NCBI GenBank assembly: GCA_027922465.2
Contig: BQMF02000620.1
Coordinates: 1-64,000 of the forward strand
DNA: 64,000 bases
Direction: 5' to 3'
Source: Turritopsis dohrnii
Taxonomy: Eukaryota > Cnidaria > Hydrozoa > Anthoathecata > Oceaniidae
Part shown: positions 1-18,470 of the stretch, piece by piece
Layout of the letters: each line of letters begins with the position of its first letter
Numbering within the stretch: the stretch's first letter is position 1
Notes under the pieces: model-generated
Databases searched by the model: none
What the model saw: the letters and a program-made list of their open reading frames with translations, nothing else
Told to the model about the DNA's origin: nothing
Made by a program: the position numbers and the translations under genes

Positions 1-1214
1 GACTCTTTCCTAAGTCATCTTATATTCTTCCTTATGTCAAAATAATTTTAGTAATTTGAAAAGTAGTTTTGAAGTAGTTCTAAAAACCTATAACTCTTTT
101 CGCGAAACTCAATTCATGAAATCGTTGATTTTAAGTATGTATTTAGTCTCTTGAAAATAGTACACACTAGAGGATTAATGGTTTCCTTAAGGATTTACTC
201 ATATATTTAACCTGTTTAACTCATATATTTATCATGTTTTGAAATAATAACTACGCTCAATAGCATAAAACAAGCATTAAATTCCCACAAAAAAAAATAA
301 TAAATTTTACCATCCGCGAAATTAGATTCCGCGAAAGGGGCAATGTATTACAAATTGGGGCACAGCAAGACATCAACTACCTGTCCTACCTGTGCTCACT
401 TCCTCTTGCTTGTTAAGCCAGCTGACCTCTATCATAAATCTTTGGAGAAATAATTTTGGAAATATACTTTTTTCAGTGGAACTTTCATAAAACGGAAACC
501 TATACCATCAAAATGTTTGTCCGCCTCAGGGGTGTGTCCACAGAGAACAGAAGGAAAGAGCTGGTAGCTAGCCACAAAAAACATATAGGTGGTTTTGCTT
601 CGTTGAGTCAAAGAAAAGATGAACAAAATTTTTAAGTAGCAACAAGATAGTGTAAACAACTTTGTGTGAGTAAATAAACAAGAAAAAACAAACAAACAGA
701 AATAAACAAGAAAAAACAAACAAACAGAAATTGTGAATTTCAACCAAATATATTATTTTTTTCGTCGAAGAGAAATATAATATATTTATGAAATAATAAA
801 TTTTCATCTCCATCAAAAGCTAGGACAAGAACCACTAAAGCTGCGTTAGGCTTAACACGGTGGGGTTAAGCTTAATACCGCCTAATGGGTACCAGGCTTT
901 ATTTAAACCATAATACTGCACTCTATGTGGACTGGGTCTAAACATCACAAGCAGATCATTAAGTCGTCAATTTTTGACTTGGGCTGATTGCTTTAAAAAG
1001 TACACGCATGTGTGTGTGTGGGCCTCATATAAGACTACTGATAAATAGCAAAACGTCGGCTGAAAAACTGTCCAGAATTTTTTGATTGAATTTTTGTAAA
1101 GGATAGTTTTATCATAGCTAGTGACAGTACATGTGGTTAATTAAAGGTTTGGAGAAGAGATTAAAAATAAAAGTAGACGATACCCTGTAACCCTGGTAAC
1201 AAGGAATAGAGCAT
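1..1214. other. intergenic, no gene seen
   Basis: AT-rich sequence with only short chance reading frames. A tandem duplication of about 26 bp (units with AAACAAACAAACAG) lies at about 675-730. No exon or RNA gene is supported. Confidence 0.6.
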
Positions 1215-2570
1215 TTAGTCTTGGAATTTCTCTTGCACAAACGTTAATCCGCGACTAGACACTTTACTTGCGCAAAACTGTTTCCCTAGTTTTTTCATGT
1301 TATGCGCTTCCAACACAAAATCTTGTCTTTTATCTCCGTAATCTAGAATGGCCAATATCGCGTTCATCTGTTCGTCTGGATGAAAACCGATCATATAATA
1401 AAAGAAAGCATCTCTCAAAACGCATCTTTAGCTTGGAATCAAGTTCGTTTTTACTAATTTTGTCATCACTATGGCAACAGAAGTTCTTATTCTTCAGGTT
1501 ATGTCCAGTATCTTCATTTATATCTCGACTATGCTCTCGCGCATCTTCGTTCCGATCTCTACTTTGCTTTCGTAGACGACACGTGATCTCTTTGTTGTCA
1601 TAACTTCTTCTTCTACTGTTCGCTACTTCAGGTTTTTCTTGATACTGTTGTTTGCCGTTATAAATGCCAGTGTTTGAAACCACATCATCATCATCATGGT
1701 GGAGATTATTAGCAGCGTGAAGACGAACTTTCGTCAATTGGTCATTTAACTCCATTATTTCTTTATCCATCTTCTCCATTTTAATTTTTGCCTCGATTAA
1801 CAAAGCATCTTTTTGCAACACCAGGTTTTCAAGATTCGATCGTCTCGACACTTCTTCGTTTAATGATTTTTTCAAATCGGAATTCACCACTCTTAACTCC
1901 TGTAACTTTGTGTCTCGGTCTGCTAACAGTAAATTGTTTTCACTTAATGCTTTTTCCAATTCGTGAATAGTTGCACGAAGCACAGTGGTGCTTAGAACAG
2001 ATGTTCTCGATTGATCAGACGATGTCTTCTTATCATCGTGTACAATGCAGTTAGAAGAATTATCGAGAATTTCATTTTTCAAATCCTTTTCAACCTTGTC
2101 TTGGACATGATGGCGGTGTTCTACTGACGGTTTTGCGGTTTACAGTCTGTCGTTTATTTTCATCGTCGTCGTCTTCAAGTTCACCATCAGTTTCAAAGAA
2201 GTCGGTATCGATATCTTGAAACTTCACTGTCGACTCGTCGACGTTATTTCCGCTGTTAGTATCAGCCGACAGATTTGGCCACGATTGTTTGGACAGATTG
2301 TCTTCATCTTCTTCTTCTAACAGGTCAGTTTCTTTCAGTTCATTCGTGACGTCATCGATGCACTGCTGATCGGTTCTTAGAATGACGTCATCACAAATAT
2401 CGGTTTCTTTGACGTCATCGAGAAAGGTTGCATTTAAAAATCGGTTCCGTTCGGCGAACATCAGTCGGTCACCGGCAAAATCATCTGCTTGTTTATTCAC
2501 CGCACGGTCTTCTCTAGACCCAATAAACGTGTTGACGTCATCATTTGTATTGTATTGTAGAATATATGTT
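1215..2570 (-). pseudogene. coiled-coil protein gene, frame-disrupted
   Basis: The minus strand reads as one protein only if the frame changes twice. The first part (2570-2090) is acidic and Asp/Glu-rich. The second (about 2130-1330) is a long heptad-rich coiled coil of Leu, Glu and Lys, then a charged linker. The third (about 1425-1215) ends with a compact tail containing GFHPDEQMNAILAILDYGDK. The first shift lies near 2105-2140. The second lies at 1416-1428, in a GAGAGA run where loss of one GA would explain it. No good Met start is seen; the first in-frame ATG is inside DRLMFAERN. I do not recognise the family. It may be a pseudogene, or a real gene with assembly indels, since each block looks conserved. 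Confidence 0.5.
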
Positions 2571-3483
2571 GTTTACGAAAACAGCTTCATCCAATCGACT
2601 AAACTCGTTTCCTTGATTGGAAACATATCTTCATTATCGATGAGATGCGTTTCATTATCGATAAGGTGCGTTCTTTAACATAGTCACCAGAGGTTACCTC
2701 CATTATATGCTTAATCTAAGAAGGTCGACAACAATTTACAATTCTTCAGACAGTTAAAAAAAAACTTCTCAGTGGCCACACATGCTCAAAAAAACATTCT
2801 CATTTTATTGAAATTGTAGAACCTGCTGCAATCTACAGTCTACATACAGGTTGTGATGGTATGTTGAGGTTGAGCCAAGTGAAATGCAGGTATCTTACAG
2901 AACACACACTTCGATTTTACAGAACATATACTTCGAGTTCCCACCAAACTTTCCTCTGTTTACCCTTATAAAGAATTCTTGATAACATTCAAGATCGTTG
3001 AGTAGTCTGGTAAGCAAGTGGTTGAGAAGCGGTTGCACAGGCGACAAGTCAAAAAATTTATTAAACAACCAAGAATAACTCCGAATGTAAACCAGGCTTA
3101 ATATAAACTCATCAATTTTTCAAATGGTTTCAACATGTGTTGTACATGATTATGAGTTTGAACTAATGAAGGCCAACTAAAAGTTATACCTACAAACTAT
3201 CCTTCAAACGCTTCTTTTATATATCAGAACAATTTAATAAGAACAAAAGCCAACAAATAAGAAAAAGATGAGGCTCGAAGTTTTATGATAAACAAAATGA
3301 GCCAATTCAACAACAATTCAGGATGTGAGTTGAAATTATATAAAATTATATAAATAAATTTGGTGATCAAGTTTACATAGAAACAAACTGAGATTTGAAA
3401 CCTGAAGAAGAAAATAAGAAAAAAATAAGAAGAATTCAGAAGTAGCTTAACTCAAGTCAGATTGAACTTCTAAAGTTGCGTGA
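2571..3483. other. intergenic, no gene seen
   Basis: No supported gene. At about 2632-2670 there is a short direct duplication of CATTATCGATNAGNTGCG. Confidence 0.5.
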
Positions 3484-3795
3484 TTGATTGAAGAATTTAT
3501 TTCTTTCAGAAACATTTTGCAAATGTGTAATGACAATAAATTGGTACGTAAATTAACCTTCAACAACAAGGTGCAGCGAACGTTTTCTCTGTCCATTGAA
3601 CGCATCAAAACAAACAATATCCAACAAACGCCCCGACTGCGCCTTCAGTCGAAAAGACTTTCAAAGACGAATGAACGAAAATCTGAAGACAAATTAACAA
3701 CACGAAAAAGAAAAATCAAAACTCCTTCCACCAAACAAACCATCTGTCATCGTCATGCGGAAAGTTTAAAAAAACGTGAAAATCATTTCATATAA
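3484..3795 (+). CDS. possible basic protein or terminal exon
   Basis: An open frame of 103 codons, rich in Lys, Arg, Thr and Ser, begins ATTGATTGAAG and closes at TAA 3793-3795, followed by T-rich sequence. The composition is not obviously random, but no domain, signal or neighbour supports it. It could be a last exon or chance. Confidence 0.18.
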   Translation: MIEEFISFRNILQMCNDNKLVRKLTFNNKVQRTFSLSIERIKTNNIQQTPRLRLQSKRLSKTNERKSEDKLTTRKRKIKTPSTKQTICHRHAESLKKRENHFI

Positions 3796-4002
3796 ACATT
3801 TTTTATTTCTTTATTTTTGTAATGAGATTAATGTTAATAGATTTTATCGATAAGACCTGGTCTACACTTACGAATCTATAACCGCACTTCAAAGAAAAAC
3901 CTAATCCAAAATGCGGTAAATATCATCGGATTTGTAATCTTACATGCACGTGGCCTCACCAATATTTCATAAACTACTTGTTCTCATGTAATACGAGAAC
4001 GA

Positions 4003-4146
4003 GAAGTCGGTCTTCAATGAAGAAGTCAATGACGAAATCGGTCAAAGATGAACCCGGCCGGTTAATGATGAAGGTGAACCCGGTTAATGATGAAGTCGGT
4101 CAAAGATGAAGTCGGTTAATGATGAAGTCGGTTAATGACGAAGTGG
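4003..4146. repeat. short minisatellite
   Basis: Degenerate tandem units of about 16 bp built on GTCGGTTAATGATGAA, with variants GTCGGTCAAAGATGAA and GGTGAACCCGGTTAATGATGAA. Confidence 0.75.
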
Positions 4147-5152
4147 AATGTCTAACTTACTTCAAAATATGTCTTGATGACGTATACCAGCTCTCCATAC
4201 GGACGACAAGGAACGATCAATTCTTTGGGAATTGCTTCCATTATAAAGCGTATGGGCTAACCTCCCCTCGTAACTTCAGCTATTTATTTATTTCCTAAAA
4301 ATGGAAACCAAGGAATACCTGACGTTTAAATAACCTTCGACCATTTGTCAAAAAATGAAAGAAATTTTGTTACTCACATGATGAAACAGCAAAATCAACT
4401 TGGCTTTTATATTTTCATCTTTTTGAAATAGATCAGCGATAAAAATGCGGCTTACGAGGAGATAAGAAGTTCTCATTTGCTTGATTTTCTCATCGGTCAT
4501 TTTAAAGCACCAAAACAAAACTGCTCTCCTCCATACAGATTTAAGGGCATGGGAAAAGTTTAATTTCTAAAATAACCTGGTAATCAATAAAAAAGCTTGA
4601 AGATGGAGAGCGATGGTATTTAGATGGCAATGAAATATTTTCACATGTTCTCTCAAATGCACCACAGTTGTTCGGAAAGTGGATTGCGAACATTCTTAAA
4701 ACTCAAATAATTCTTAGGAAGTTCACCGACAAAACACTTTTTTTTTATTTTTTAAAAAACATGAAAATGGAACAGATGATGCATTCATGCGGAAAACACT
4801 GTTCAAAGTTATTTTTAGAAATCCGATATAAAATCCCATATTTTCCGGATTCTTTCTATGTTTGCTTCCGGTTCAATATTTTTCACATCGAAATGATTTC
4901 ATGTAAATCTTACATCAGCTGAGATTTTTACAAACATATTCCATTGACAACTTCTGCGTGCTCAAGTCTTCTGAATAATCGAGACAACTCCAGTAAAAAA
5001 TACTAATTGTCGAAAAGTCAAAAGACTTCTAGCTTGGATTATCAAATACATGACGTCATCCACGCAACATAAGTTTACAATGTTATTTGACTCTATTCAG
5101 CAATATGTTGACAAGCTATCGAGAAAAATTCATCATGGTTTCCATGGTGATC
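4147..5152. other. 3' flank of PRPF6, no gene seen
   Basis: AT-rich sequence downstream of the PRPF6 stop codon. It presumably contains the 3' UTR next to 5153, but no clear polyadenylation signal was assigned. A TGACGTCA octamer lies at about 5052. Confidence 0.4.
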
Positions 5153-11522
<6,370 letters not shown>

Positions 11523-12960
11523 CTTCTATTCCCTTGTAAAAGCCAAAAACATAACTAATTTTTAATAAATGGTATATACAATTAATTATAAAAAAATCAG
11601 TGAGAACAACGAAAACGTTTCATCGAACGATACAATATGTTTTGAAGATAATAATATTCTAATTTAGAGCTGAGGATTGCACTATACTAATAGCAGCAGC
11701 AGATAGAATAGTTGTAAAAAGGTCAGGAAACAAGGGAACAAAATAAACAATTAATTTATGTGGAAAAAGAGGCACCTTTGAAAAAAATAAAAATGTTTTT
11801 ATAATGATTTCATAAAACCAAAAATTCACTGTTTCCTTAAACTAGAAGCATCAATGCATAAAGACAGTGTAGATAACTAAAAAACCAGAAAAGCTTATAA
11901 ATATAGGATCATTATTTTTGTGATGTTGTGGGAAGAATGTATTATAAAACAAAAGGGAGCAATGAATTCGTTTCAACAGAAACATCAATTCATGAAGTAA
12001 AATCGTGAAAATATTAATCACATATTACGATGTTGTTTGATAAGTTAACCATGGCAAGACATAGGAGATAAAAATTGATTGAAAATGGTTTTTCAACCAA
12101 AAAACTTCTGCTTGATTTTAACTTGTTTTGTTTTTTTATCTCCTATATGATGACTTGCAATGAGAATTCATGGATGATATCACGTGCATGTCATCATCAC
12201 AACGTCCAATTCCAGTTGTTTGTACGTGAGAATAAGCCATGAACATGAGAATAAGCCATGAACATGAGAGTAAATCATGAATATCAGCACATTCATTATT
12301 CTTTAAAGGAATGGTCTAGTGAAATTTTAATACAGATATTTGAATTCTACGTACAAAATTAGCTAGAGAAAAGTATTTTTCCAAATGTTTTGTCTCATGA
12401 GTAATTAACGGTTATTATAAATAAGACTTTTATACCGACTTCAACTTTGAGAGTAATACGTGACGTCATGAGAGATGCGAGACAGCTGTATTTTAACTAA
12501 GCATTGAAATTATAAGTGAAAAATTATTTCTTTTCCATTTTCAAATGGAACTTTACCAAAATAGTTAGAAATAGTTAACAAAAAGGAATATTTACTTATA
12601 TTTATATACTTAGAAAGCTTTTTTCAAATGCACGTAGTTTTTGTCGTAACACCAAACAAACTTTTTTTCTTAAGCTCTAACGAAGAAAAAATGCCTTGAC
12701 GGAGATTTTCATTCACATGCACGTAAAATTTATTACAATAAAATCTACAATATACTTTTCGAAGGCTTTTAGAATATCTGTTGTCAATTTCGAATGCAAG
12801 ATGTCATTTCGAATGTTCGATGTAATTTATTGAACGTTCTTTTCTCAAAAAAAAAATTTTAATAAAAAATGTACCTTCGAATTTCTCAAAACTTATAGCA
12901 GATTCCTAAAAACCGTACAGATACAAAGCTGTTAAAAACTTTTAAAAACTCGTCTTAAGG
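11523..12960. other. PRPF6 upstream region, no other gene seen
   Basis: AT-rich DNA next to the PRPF6 start codon; it should hold the promoter and 5' UTR. I cannot place a TATA box or transcription start. A TGACGTCA octamer lies near 12462. No coding exon is supported. Confidence 0.4.
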
Positions 12961-12965
12961 CTAAA

Positions 12966-13117
12966 ATACACGATCATTTTAAAATGACATTTTTTAAATG
13001 ATCATTTAAAACTGATCGTGTAAACGCTCAAAAAATGACGAAAAGTACCCGTCAGTGCCAACTATCATTTAAAAATGATAACTCAAACATGTTTGAGTTT
13101 TCATTTAAAAAATGATG
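12966..13117. repeat. fold-back (MITE-like) sequence
   Basis: Nested inverted repeats. TACACGATCATTTTAAAATG pairs with a downstream TTTAAAACTGATCGTGTA. ATCATTTAAAAATGAT and the palindrome AACTCAAACATGTTTGAGTT follow. Both halves share ATCATTTAAA words. It looks like a small fold-back element without coding capacity. Confidence 0.5.
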
Positions 13118-13269
13118 GAATTTCTCTATTGAATTACGTCAGTTCTATTGTTTTACTCACTTTAGTATAGTCACGCGATGAGTTTTTTGCAGATTATGAA
13201 GGAGAAAAACAAAGTGATGTCTGCATTATTAAAAAAACATGTCGTTGTTGGTTAAGTTAGCATCAACTG

Positions 13270-13783
13270 TCCAATTTATTAATTTGTGGCAGGAAGAGGA
13301 GTTTTTGTGGAATGTTTCGTTCACAAATTACAAACATAAGGACCAAAGAGGAAATGCAAGTTGTGTGGTAACATCAAAGAAGCAACCCAGATCAAGCATG
13401 GCGACGAGACAACGGTTCTTCACGACGGAGGCGGAAACTGTAAATCACGAAATGTTGTGTACGCCGCCATCTGTAAAAGACATAACACCATCTATGTCGG
13501 TCATACTGGCGAAAGGTTGAGCGACAGATTTTCAAAACACCGGTATGACATCGAAAAAAGACCGGGAAATTCAGAACTTGCCGAACATTTTCATCTCACA
13601 GCAGATATGCAAGTTCTGATTTTGCAGAAGAATACTCCAACTGAAGCCAAACGAGAACGGCTTGAGGATCGGGGGATTTGCCGTTTACAAACGCTCCGAC
13701 CGGCTGGGATGAACATAGAACTACATAAACTTCGCGAAACGATAATTTTAGGAATTTTTGCGAGCAAAAACTTTTGCGAATGA
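13270..13783 (+). pseudogene. Penelope-like element remnant, GIY-YIG domain
   Basis: The frame 13343-13783 encodes CKLCGNI (a Cys-x2-Cys pair), then NVVYAAICKRHNTIYVGHTG and further downstream LSDRFSKHRYDI. This is the GIY-YIG endonuclease layout found at the C-terminus of Penelope-like retrotransposons, with VVY and YVG as the two conserved strands. It ends at TGA 13781-13783. The reverse transcriptase is missing. The overlapping +3 frame at 13239-13520 is not conserved. It differs clearly from the younger Penelope copies at 45-49 kb, so it is an older or different family. Confidence 0.72.
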
Positions 13784-14010
13784 CCAAAATTTAATTAAAT
13801 TTCGGAGAGAATTTTTTACAAATAACGTCAAAATTAATAGAATGAGATAATTTTTCAGTTTTTTTACGTTCGAGTTTGAGTATTACACACATAGATTTGT
13901 ATACCATTTACCTGACGAAATGCATGGCATCTTCTTCATAAACCTGTAGTACAATATAGTTAGTTAAAAAAAAAAAAAGGTATTAATTGTTAAAATAAAC
14001 TACTATACTT

Positions 14011-14057
14011 CCTAACCCTAACCCTAACTCTAACCCTATCCCTAACCCTAACCCTAT
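14011..14057. repeat. interstitial telomere-like tract
   Basis: About eight CCCTAA-type units (TTAGGG on the minus strand), with single-base variants CTCTAA and CCCTAT. TTAGGG is the usual animal telomere repeat. The tract lies about 180 bp beyond the end of the reading frame of a decayed LINE. Confidence 0.85.
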
Positions 14058-14235
14058 CGGAAAGAAAATCGCCTGATCACCAAAACCGAATGAAACAACA
14101 AAATTGTCACAAAATAAGCAAATAAAAATTGTATATAAAATTACAGTAAGAGAAACCAAAATCAGAACAGTTAAAGAAATAAAATATATAATCATGTAAA
14201 CATAAATACGTGTGTAAACATAGAAATCATAAGAT

Positions 14236-15105
14236 TCAGTGTAAGTTTATATAAGATGCTAAGGCCTTGTCTAGCGAAAATATCTTTAAATTTTTAGAAA
14301 AAGTATTAAAGTTATTATCACTACGTATATTATCAGGAAGATTGTTAAATAATTTACTTGCTACTCCTCGAAAAGAATAGTTATCATAAAAACGCAATTT
14401 GCAGACTTCTGCGAACGATCGAAGGCGGGAATTTTTTCGTACCCATTCCATTTTCAAATAATCGGGAAACTTGTCTTCATAAATCGCTTTATGTGCTAAC
14501 TTGAACGTGCTGTATTCAATACGTTCCTTCACCGGTAACCACCCCAAGTTAATTACATCAGCTGTTGCACAAAATCGATTATTTACGAATGACGCAGCGG
14601 TTTTTAGAAGTCGCTGCATACGATTGATCTCATTTTGTGATATGTTGGTATAAAGAGCATTACAGTAGTTAAGACGTGACAGAATAAGAGACTGTGTCAA
14701 CATTTTTCGATTTTGAAAAGACGTGAATCGTCTTGCGTAATATTTTTAGTATTCCCCAAACAGGATTGTAAAACTTTACCTATCTGATGATTCCATTTCA
14801 AGTGTTGATCAAGCACCACACCTAATTGTTTCCACTGATGCACTCTTTTCAAAGCTGAGGTGTTGACTGCAATTTGGTATAAATCAGGAGCATCTAATTT
14901 GTGACATTTGTAAAGTTGAGAAGTTGCAAAAAGCATGAATTTCGTTTTCGATGCGTTAAATAGAAGATTACAGTCTTTAGACCATGCTGTTAAAATTTCA
15001 AGACGTTTCTCCAGTTTTTTGGCTGATGACTATAAGTACTTTATTTTAAAATGTTCGATTTGACTCGCGTCATCGGCATACTGGTAAATACCCAACAACT
15101 CTAAT
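14236..15105 (-). pseudogene. 5'-truncated CR1/L2-like LINE, RT C-terminal part
   Basis: Reading on the minus strand from 15105, the RT catalytic box IYQYADD lies at 15070-15081. After an in-frame stop near 15030 come ASKTKFMLFA and QLGVVLDQHLKWNHQI (the post-YADD region), then SRLNYCNALYTNI and WLPVKERIEYSTFKLAHKA with a C-terminal LPDNIR block. These are hallmarks of APE-type non-LTR retrotransposon ORF2 proteins of the CR1/L2/Rex class. A frame change separates the parts near 14700. The upstream RT and endonuclease are absent. Confidence 0.85.
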
Positions 15106-17030
15106 GTCATCTCTTTTTACTTTGCAAAAAACGTTCGAAGTTGGAAGCTTTAAGAATTTCTACACAAAATTGGATATATTGAAACTTTCAACACAATCGT
15201 GCAATCATATTCTTCATTTTCTCTTCGTGTCAGCAGTACTTTGTTTCTTCGCCAATGATAAACGACAGTTTAGTACATGGAATTCAAAGCCAAATTTGCA
15301 GGGAAACAAAATGGATTTTAATAGTCAGCGTAGCATAAACAATCAGATTAACAATCTACTGCATCATGGTTGTGCTCACAAAACTGACATTGTTGTTTCA
15401 CTGAAGGATAGCCTTATGTTCAGATCTATCAGATCTATCAGATGTTCAAATCTATCATAATACAAAAGCAAATATGAGGCTATCAAGTGAACGGAGAAAG
15501 AATGTGCAAATAAACAATAAAAAATAATAACAGAATGAAAAGAAATAAAACAGCCCTAAAGGGCGGTGACTCAGCCGATATAACAATTGTAATTGCAATT
15601 AAATTGTGCTCAATGTTACATTACAGTTAAGCCCTTTGAAATGACGCTTATAGTAAGAGGCTAGTCCGAACTGAGGAAGACTAAATAAATTGCAGAAGTA
15701 TACCTAGCATAAATTATGTAAAATTATATGGATCGAAGACTTTCACAATTGTATTGACTTCAACACTATTAAATCTATTACAATCAAATGAGTTAAAATA
15801 GGTCAAACTTGCTTAAAAACTGAAGACCTTGTCAAATCTGCAAAAGTGACTGCCAAATTCAAGACCTTCCAATGTTTTTTGTGCAAACCTTCCAAATTTT
15901 GCCAGAAATGCGAATTGGTAACATATTTAAGTAAACGTTTCATGAAATTGTTCACAACTTGGATTAGTAGGAGCAGGAGAAACTTGGGCATTTCAAAGAT
16001 TTTAATCCATGACAATATAAAAATGATATAGTATATAATTTAAATCATGCAATATGAAAGTCTATTTCTACTAAACCTGCCAGTGGCGGATCAAGAAGTA
16101 AGTCGCAACTTGTGTAAAAAAGTGTTAACAATTCAAACATAAAAGAAAAACATTCAAACAATCCCATTGGTAATATTATAAACCGAATTGACAAATTATG
16201 TTAATGCGTTTCTCCACAGGTTGCGCCTGCCCCCTAGATCTGCCACTGACTGCATATTACCACTTGAATCTTTTCATGGAGTTTATAAATAAAACAATTG
16301 CGCACGAAAAAACAAATGACACAATAAAACTTTTTTAGGATCCGTATTACAATGTTCTTTTCAAACATGTTATATTGTGTCCTAGCACATATTACACGCC
16401 AAATTTTTAAATTATATGTATGTATATTGGTTTGATTCTAATTATCATCCAAAGATTTTTTCCTGATATTATATATATCCCAAACTTAATCTGTGCCTGC
16501 ATCGAGTAGTTTGCAGTAGAAAAAATCTTGATTATTTTGAACAATGTCATCTTTTCCAATGTGAATTTAACACAATCAGTCCCACACAGTGGTAACTTGA
16601 TCGTGCATTGTACAGTGACTAATGATTTGATACAGTCTGGAATTCACAAAATTACTCCCTTCTTTAATCTATTAAACTTAATCTCGACCACTTTTCAATT
16701 CACTGTGACATTTCAGAGCCAGAAAAACAGTTTTATTAAACGTTATTGTTCACCAATATCTTGTTTAATGAATTTATTGATAAGACGTATTCACCAGTAA
16801 TGTTAATACCACATTCATTTCTGTTGTGATATTGAAAGTTTTTTCACAGCACAGTTTTGTTTATTATCAATCCTTTATCTTCTTTTTCAAGAACTTTTCC
16901 CAGAGTCGACTAAACATAAATATTTCCTACAAGGAATGTTCTCATGATAATATTTCCATGGTAATAGTTGATAAAGACAGGAAAGAAGTCTTAAAATTCT
17001 TCTTCAAAGATTCTGCAAAGCTTCTTCTAC
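15106..17030. other. intergenic, no gene seen
   Basis: AT-rich sequence with only chance frames, containing a MITE at 16081-16248. No exon pattern was recognised. Confidence 0.5.
16081..16248. mobile_element. short MITE with CAGTGGCGGATC ends
   Basis: The 168-bp unit starts CAGTGGCGGATCAAGAAG and ends GATCTGCCACTG, giving 12-bp imperfect terminal inverted repeats. The ends resemble those of hAT-type MITEs. No flanking duplication is obvious, so the family is uncertain. Confidence 0.65.
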
Positions 17031-17119
17031 AATTTTATTTCATAAAATCTCATTTGCTTTAATACTGAGAATTCAAACCCAATCCCCAAAACTGGAGCCC
17101 TGCTCCACATGGTCCTCTT

Positions 17120-18470
17120 TTGAACTTTTTCGCATGGCGAGTGGAGCTCAGCAATTTTGATATCGTCTTAATTCCTAACGAAAACGAAAAAGGCCTCTCC
17201 CCTTCGGGGTCTGAAGACCACGGGGATGATGGCAGTGGTGTTTTGCCCAGTGAAAACACCCACCTAGTCGTAGAACCTGAGAAGTCGCAGAATGGACCTC
17301 AGGAATACCAAAAAGCAAGGAAGAGAAAACCTGTGGACGAGAAAGGACATGAAGTCCGGAAAAAATCGAAGAGGAAATCAAAGAAAGATAGAGGACGCTC
17401 TAAGAGTAAAAACAGACATCGAAAAAGAGAGAGATCCTCGTCATCGTCATCTTGGTCGGCGTCCCCTCGGAGGAAATCTAAGAGGGTAAGAAGAAGTTCC
17501 TCGACCAGCTCTTCCTCACCTTTGACTTCTAACCGCAGCAGCAGTAGTGAGGAAGCACATGACGAATCTTCAACCTCGATTGAAAAACCCTTTCACGGTT
17601 TCCAAGTTGTTCCAGAGGAGGACAAATATAAATATAAATTGCCAAATCCGTTGGCTAAATATGTCAATGAACAATTTGAAAAGTTTATCAAGGACACTGA
17701 CTTAAAAGAGCAAGTGTTGCTCCAAAATCCAGTGCCGGAGAATGTATTACCAACAAAGAAATTGGATGACTTTGTAAAAGATTTTCTTAATAATAAGAAG
17801 AAACAAAAAGATTTGGATTTGGATAATATCTTGGAAAAAATACAAGATAAGAACAGGAATGTATTAGGGCCACTTTCGAAGGTATGATTGTACCTTCAGG
17901 ATGCTAAGTCTCAAGGTGTACCACAGGTCACTATGAGTCTTGATGAAGTTATTGAAAAACTCCAACAGACAATTATTCTACTTGGCCAAGCAAACAATTC
18001 ATTGACTTATTACCGTCGTTATTTTATCCTTCAGTCATTGTCAAAAACATCTTCTAAAGCAAAGGAATTGTTGAGAGAGGAAGCAGATTTATTGCAAACT
18101 TTTGATCAGAAGTTGTTTGGGAAAAAATTTACCAAGCACATAAAGGAGACAGCAAAGTCCAAGAAAGAAACTATCTCGTTATGGACACCGGAAACAAGGA
18201 AGAGTCAGCCCTTTCGTGGGGTCCCTCCAAGCCGTGGTGGTTTCAGAAAAGGGTTTGGAGGGCAACGACAAAAGGTTCACTTCGCTCAAGACAGATTTTC
18301 ATCCTCAAACCAAAACAGGCATAATGGCGGTGGAAGAGGTGCTTACAATTCCCAACAACAAGCATCACAAAGATTCTTTGGTAAGAGCAAGCTTAATACA
18401 AGCTACTTTGCTCAAACTTCCACAATTTCCCAACACCATGAGAGTTCACCCTATAGTCAAAAAGTTGTTT
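17120..18470 (+). pseudogene. DIRS gag-like protein
   Basis: The frame begins without a clear ATG. It has a Ser/Arg/Lys-rich tract (about 17330-17540), then an acidic conserved block. A TGA at 17885-17887 interrupts it between SKV and LYLQDAK; the same frame continues with a helical segment and a Gly/Arg/Gln-rich tail that could bind RNA (about 18210-18400). From about 18216 it overlaps the RT frame, as gag and pol often do in DIRS elements. The exact end is not defined, because the frame stays open to 19597. Confidence 0.7.

Noticed and set aside
15104..15460. 118-codon plus-strand frame
   Set aside because: No domain, composition bias or splice context; it begins at the edge of a minus-strand LINE fragment.
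17175..17381. Minus-strand frames over the DIRS gag
   Set aside because: Shadows of the Ser/Arg-rich plus-strand frame.
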